Source: DASZPJ01 sp035550295 (GTDB lineage Bacteria; Patescibacteriota; Saccharimonadia; Saccharimonadales; UBA4665). From it: a stretch of 24,559 nucleotides of DNA. Under the pieces are notes generated by a model. The model was not told where the DNA came from. It saw only the letters and a program-made list of their open reading frames with translations, and made no database searches. Below, one piece after another: positions 23,201-24,559 of this stretch. The DNA is taken from assembly GCA_035550295.1 (NCBI GenBank), contig DASZPJ010000013.1, positions 1 to 24,559 on the forward strand. Direction: 5' to 3'. Position 1 is the first letter of the stretch, and every line of letters starts with the position of its first letter. Position numbers and translations under genes: made by a program.

Positions 23201-23300
23201 GAAAACCGGCCTTTACCGAGAATACTTCCAGCCAATCTTAGAAGGTGGAAACCCCTGGAGCATGGGCAATTACGCCTGGTTGGACGTGACTGTCAACTAA
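20271..23300 (+). CDS. secreted lysozyme-like protein with five Ig-like repeats
   Basis: This 1009-aa protein has a signal peptide cut after about residue 27 (FANA). A first domain (about 28-295) carries VSAGQVIYDASLAYGLNPQVL and ISTLEKEEGLVTGG, the helix-Glu pattern of lysozyme/transglycosylase-like enzymes; Glu115, 117 or 118 may be catalytic. Several Cys and many aromatic residues follow. Then come five Ig-like modules at about 299-447, 453-600, 601-719, 720-864 and 868-1009. Modules 1, 2, 4 and 5 share KNxGNxxWxDDTS, P(I/V)HLA, TNPxNR and a closing YxEYFxPxxEGG, resembling NBR1-type Ig folds; module 3 is shorter and divergent. The design suggests a wall-binding or host-contact hydrolase. 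The 3' end overlaps the convergent glycosyltransferase by 4 nt. Confidence 0.82.
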   Translation: MSLKRWTMSAVSFAVVTGLAFVSFANAATFNKNRIIDDPVFDNTATMSIGQINTFLNGFSSSCISPNNGFQAIDPTGYSPSGGYTYGKDVSAGQVIYDASLAYGLNPQVLISTLEKEEGLVTGGSGCSSWRYVSAVGYGCPDSQGSYTYKNVNLYSLNGHTVTSISGTCVNSAAKAGFSQQLIHAAWLFKFGEQRSQGNVNWNVQHTNYPQNGDKWDNSDDPTSCYGGPMTQGFLSRGPSQCGGAANYNGNDTIDGQTVHMDNGATAALYWYTPHFSGNQHFFNIFTDWFGPTFADAYQALWVSQSSNPALDPGQPATVSMTFKNNGSTTWYDQTSVDNNQAPDWAKPTHLATMSPINRSSDFAGGNWGSSNDRPTNNFAAVYDINGNLYSTNPHAVAPGESARFDFVITVPANYLAGTYKETFTPVNEGGSGIIPVKPTSPWFTITVNPVYSASWFNQSAATNQRGGQTAQVFLTYKNTSNAPWYDDTSISKAPSGTKPIHLATTNPTNRVSTFASSSWGSSSRPANNFDTVYNSSGVAYSTNPHVVQPNEMAKFAFSFTVPENYPAGAYKEYFAPVNEGGSGIMGNGVSVWLTINVQPDGAVAMAPTANTTINPLATKTVSYSFRNSGTTTWSSATTNLQVVNGDASALKDSSWISNTVLAPLNQTSVAPGATGSFTVTYDAPITDKVYSFSVAPAISGSTIGATNTQVNVTVPKPVYQATFHSESNGAPTIAQNTASPAFFEFKNTGNVAWLDDTSITAGVHPVHLAATNPINRASKFGAAFAKTDRPDFNFSAVYESDGVTLAANQHRVEVGQIAKFSFVLTAPQTLATGTYREYFQPILEGGNPWSMGNYAWLDVTVAAASNKAQFYTQSAYPTIHRGNTASVFISYKNVGNLAWLDDTSVTAGLKPVHMAATNPINRISQFSAAFATPSRPDLIFSAVYESNGTTLATNQHVVQPGQIAKFQFTLTAPASMKTGLYREYFQPILEGGNPWSMGNYAWLDVTVN
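22782..23294 (+). repeat. 75-bp near-identical repeat inside the Ig-like modules
   Basis: Positions 22782-22856 and 23220-23294 match at 72 of 75 bases. The three differences are all synonymous (ATT-CTA against ATC-TTA, and GGC against GGA). Both encode the closing strand of modules 4 and 5, with EGGNPWSMGNYAWLDVTV. The flanking module sequence is clearly less similar, so a local conversion or a recent duplication under selection is likely. Confidence 0.9.
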
Positions 23301-24559
23301 CCTTTTAGCTGCTTAAGTAGATCGCTCTTTTTGGCACCGGCCCGAATGGCAGCCGCCAGTTTGCCGTTTGGCGTTTTGGCGTTGGAGTAATTATCGATGA
23401 TAAATTTCTGCAGCTGGTCGGCGTAGCGTTCGTAGCCATAGGTGTCGACGGCGTACTGCTTGGCGGCTTGCTTCTTTTGCTTGAGGTAATCGGCCTTTGT
23501 GACCAAGCGAGTGACGGCTGCCAAAACTTCGTCTTCGCTGTCGACTTTTTCGACGCAATCATCGGGCAGTTCGTCGAACCAACCAATCCGCCGCACAATC
23601 GGCACTACGCCGTAACGCAGCGCGTCGATGACCGTTTGCGAGCTTTCACCGTTGTACTGCGGCCGGTAATTAACGATGGCGTCCATGGCCGACAGCCGGC
23701 TTTCAAACGCAAAGTCAGACAAGTTGGTTTCGACAGTCACGTTTGGCAAGCTTTGGAGACGATCCAGCTCGGCCGGACTCATCAGCGGAATACCAAAGAT
23801 GTGAATATCCACTTGGCGCAGGTCGTCAGAATTAATGATTTGGTCGACCAAGCTGACGCCTTTGACTGGGTTAATGATGCCGCCAAAACCAAGTTTGAAT
23901 CGGCCTTCTAGGTTTACCCTGTCCAGCTTCGGCACGGCGGTTGGCAACTGGGTCGATAAGATTGGCAGTGAGCCATGTTGGTCAATTTCGCTGACAGCTT
24001 CGGCCGCATATTTGGAGTGCGTAATCGCGCCCAAAGAAGCGTTGACCAGCGAAGTCAGTCGGCTGGTTTTGGTGGTTTTGAGTAGTTCGTCCAAGGTGCG
24101 CTCGGCGGCCAGACGTTGCGGTTCCATGTAGGCAAATCTACCGAGCACGCCTTCGAAAACATTTGTCAGATTGAGGTCGTGGGTAATTATAAAGCCTGGC
24201 AAATGCAGCGCGTTTTTGATGGTGTCCAGGTGATACTCGCTGTTGCCTAGGTGGTACAACACCGCGTCGTAGTCGGCATAACGTTTAGCGTTGAAATATG
24301 ATGACGGGTAGATATTAGCAATTTCTGCCAGGTAGCACGGCCGGCTGAAAGTGTTGCCCTCGCGGGTTTTTTCCAGGTAATAATCAATCTTAAAATACCG
24401 GCTAAGCGTCGGATGCATCAGCTGCGTGATCCGACCAATCGAAGAATATCCAGCCGGGTCGGGCGCGAAAATTGCTAGGCGCGGTTTGTCGTTTGAGGCG
24501 GCTGGAAGTGGTTGAGCTAAAGCATTGAGCGCTTTTTTTGCGGTTTCCTGCCAGGTATA
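23297..24559 (-). CDS. tandem GT4-type glycosyltransferase, C-terminal part
   Basis: The frame is open to the window edge, so the gene is cut at its 5' end; 420 residues are visible. The first 14 residues (YTWQETAKKALNAL) look like the last helix of one GT4 domain. After a linker, KPRLAIFAPDPAGYSSIGRI starts a second GT-B domain. That domain has GGIINPVKGVSL, a donor-site segment with YNGESSQTVIDALRYGVVPI, and ends in KKSDLLKQLKG. The ATG at 24418 is internal and is not the start. This resembles multi-domain mannosyltransferases in which GT4 units are fused. The GT4 call for the visible domain is strong; the fusion is inferred from the upstream stub. Confidence 0.82.
   Translation of the reverse strand, partial: YTWQETAKKALNALAQPLPAASNDKPRLAIFAPDPAGYSSIGRITQLMHPTLSRYFKIDYYLEKTREGNTFSRPCYLAEIANIYPSSYFNAKRYADYDAVLYHLGNSEYHLDTIKNALHLPGFIITHDLNLTNVFEGVLGRFAYMEPQRLAAERTLDELLKTTKTSRLTSLVNASLGAITHSKYAAEAVSEIDQHGSLPILSTQLPTAVPKLDRVNLEGRFKLGFGGIINPVKGVSLVDQIINSDDLRQVDIHIFGIPLMSPAELDRLQSLPNVTVETNLSDFAFESRLSAMDAIVNYRPQYNGESSQTVIDALRYGVVPIVRRIGWFDELPDDCVEKVDSEDEVLAAVTRLVTKADYLKQKKQAAKQYAVDTYGYERYADQLQKFIIDNYSNAKTPNGKLAAAIRAGAKKSDLLKQLKG

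Overview
The window is about 50% GC and densely coded. It uses UGA as an ordinary stop (many genes end in TGA), has many 4-nt ATGA/GTGA gene overlaps, and several promoters sit directly on start codons. The gene style suggests a small-genome monoderm: single-TM secreted proteins of unknown family, cell-wall hydrolases with long repeat tails, and a glycan cluster with no visible outer-membrane genes. This fits Patescibacteria/CPR, most likely Candidatus Saccharibacteria. That placement is an inference from gene style; no rRNA or marker phylogeny is available here.

Layout. 1-571: the tail of a DsbA-like thioredoxin-fold protein, then a possible 30-aa ORF with its own promoter on the minus strand. 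572-3786 (minus): a probable cobalamin riboswitch with an intrinsic terminator precedes an unrecognised 474-aa protein ending in a Cys/His cluster. It is followed by a 61-aa zinc-ribbon protein, an unrecognised 216-aa protein, a 28-codon ORF repeating the start of the next gene, and a NadD-like nucleotidyltransferase. 3787-5747: a membrane-anchored protein and a LexA-type DNA-binding protein without the protease domain, divergent from another membrane-anchored protein. 5740-10150: GtrA-like protein, O-antigen-ligase-like protein, polyprenyl-phosphate sugar transferase and GT4 glycosyltransferase. 10151-12109: heptamer repeats, then glmS. 12110-12472: the only long non-coding gap, holding a candidate terminator and two REP-like palindromes. 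12473-15633 (minus): manC, a PMM2-like phosphomannomutase and ugd. 15706-18055 (minus): a single-TM protein, then a secreted CHAP-domain protein with FG-GAP/VCBS repeats. 18128-19603 (minus): a polytopic membrane protein resembling DUF2142. 19714-23300 (plus): a surface protein and a 1009-aa secreted lysozyme-like protein with five Ig-like repeats. 23297-24559 (minus): a glycosyltransferase that continues beyond the window and appears to be a tandem GT fusion.

How it works together. GlmS, ManC, PMM and Ugd supply glucosamine-6-phosphate, GDP-mannose and UDP-glucuronate. The sugar transferase starts a lipid-linked glycan, the GT4 enzymes extend it, and the O-antigen-ligase-like protein may polymerise or transfer it to the surface. 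The CHAP and lysozyme-like proteins are probably exported wall hydrolases or adhesins. The most novel part is the riboswitch-led operon of unknown proteins.
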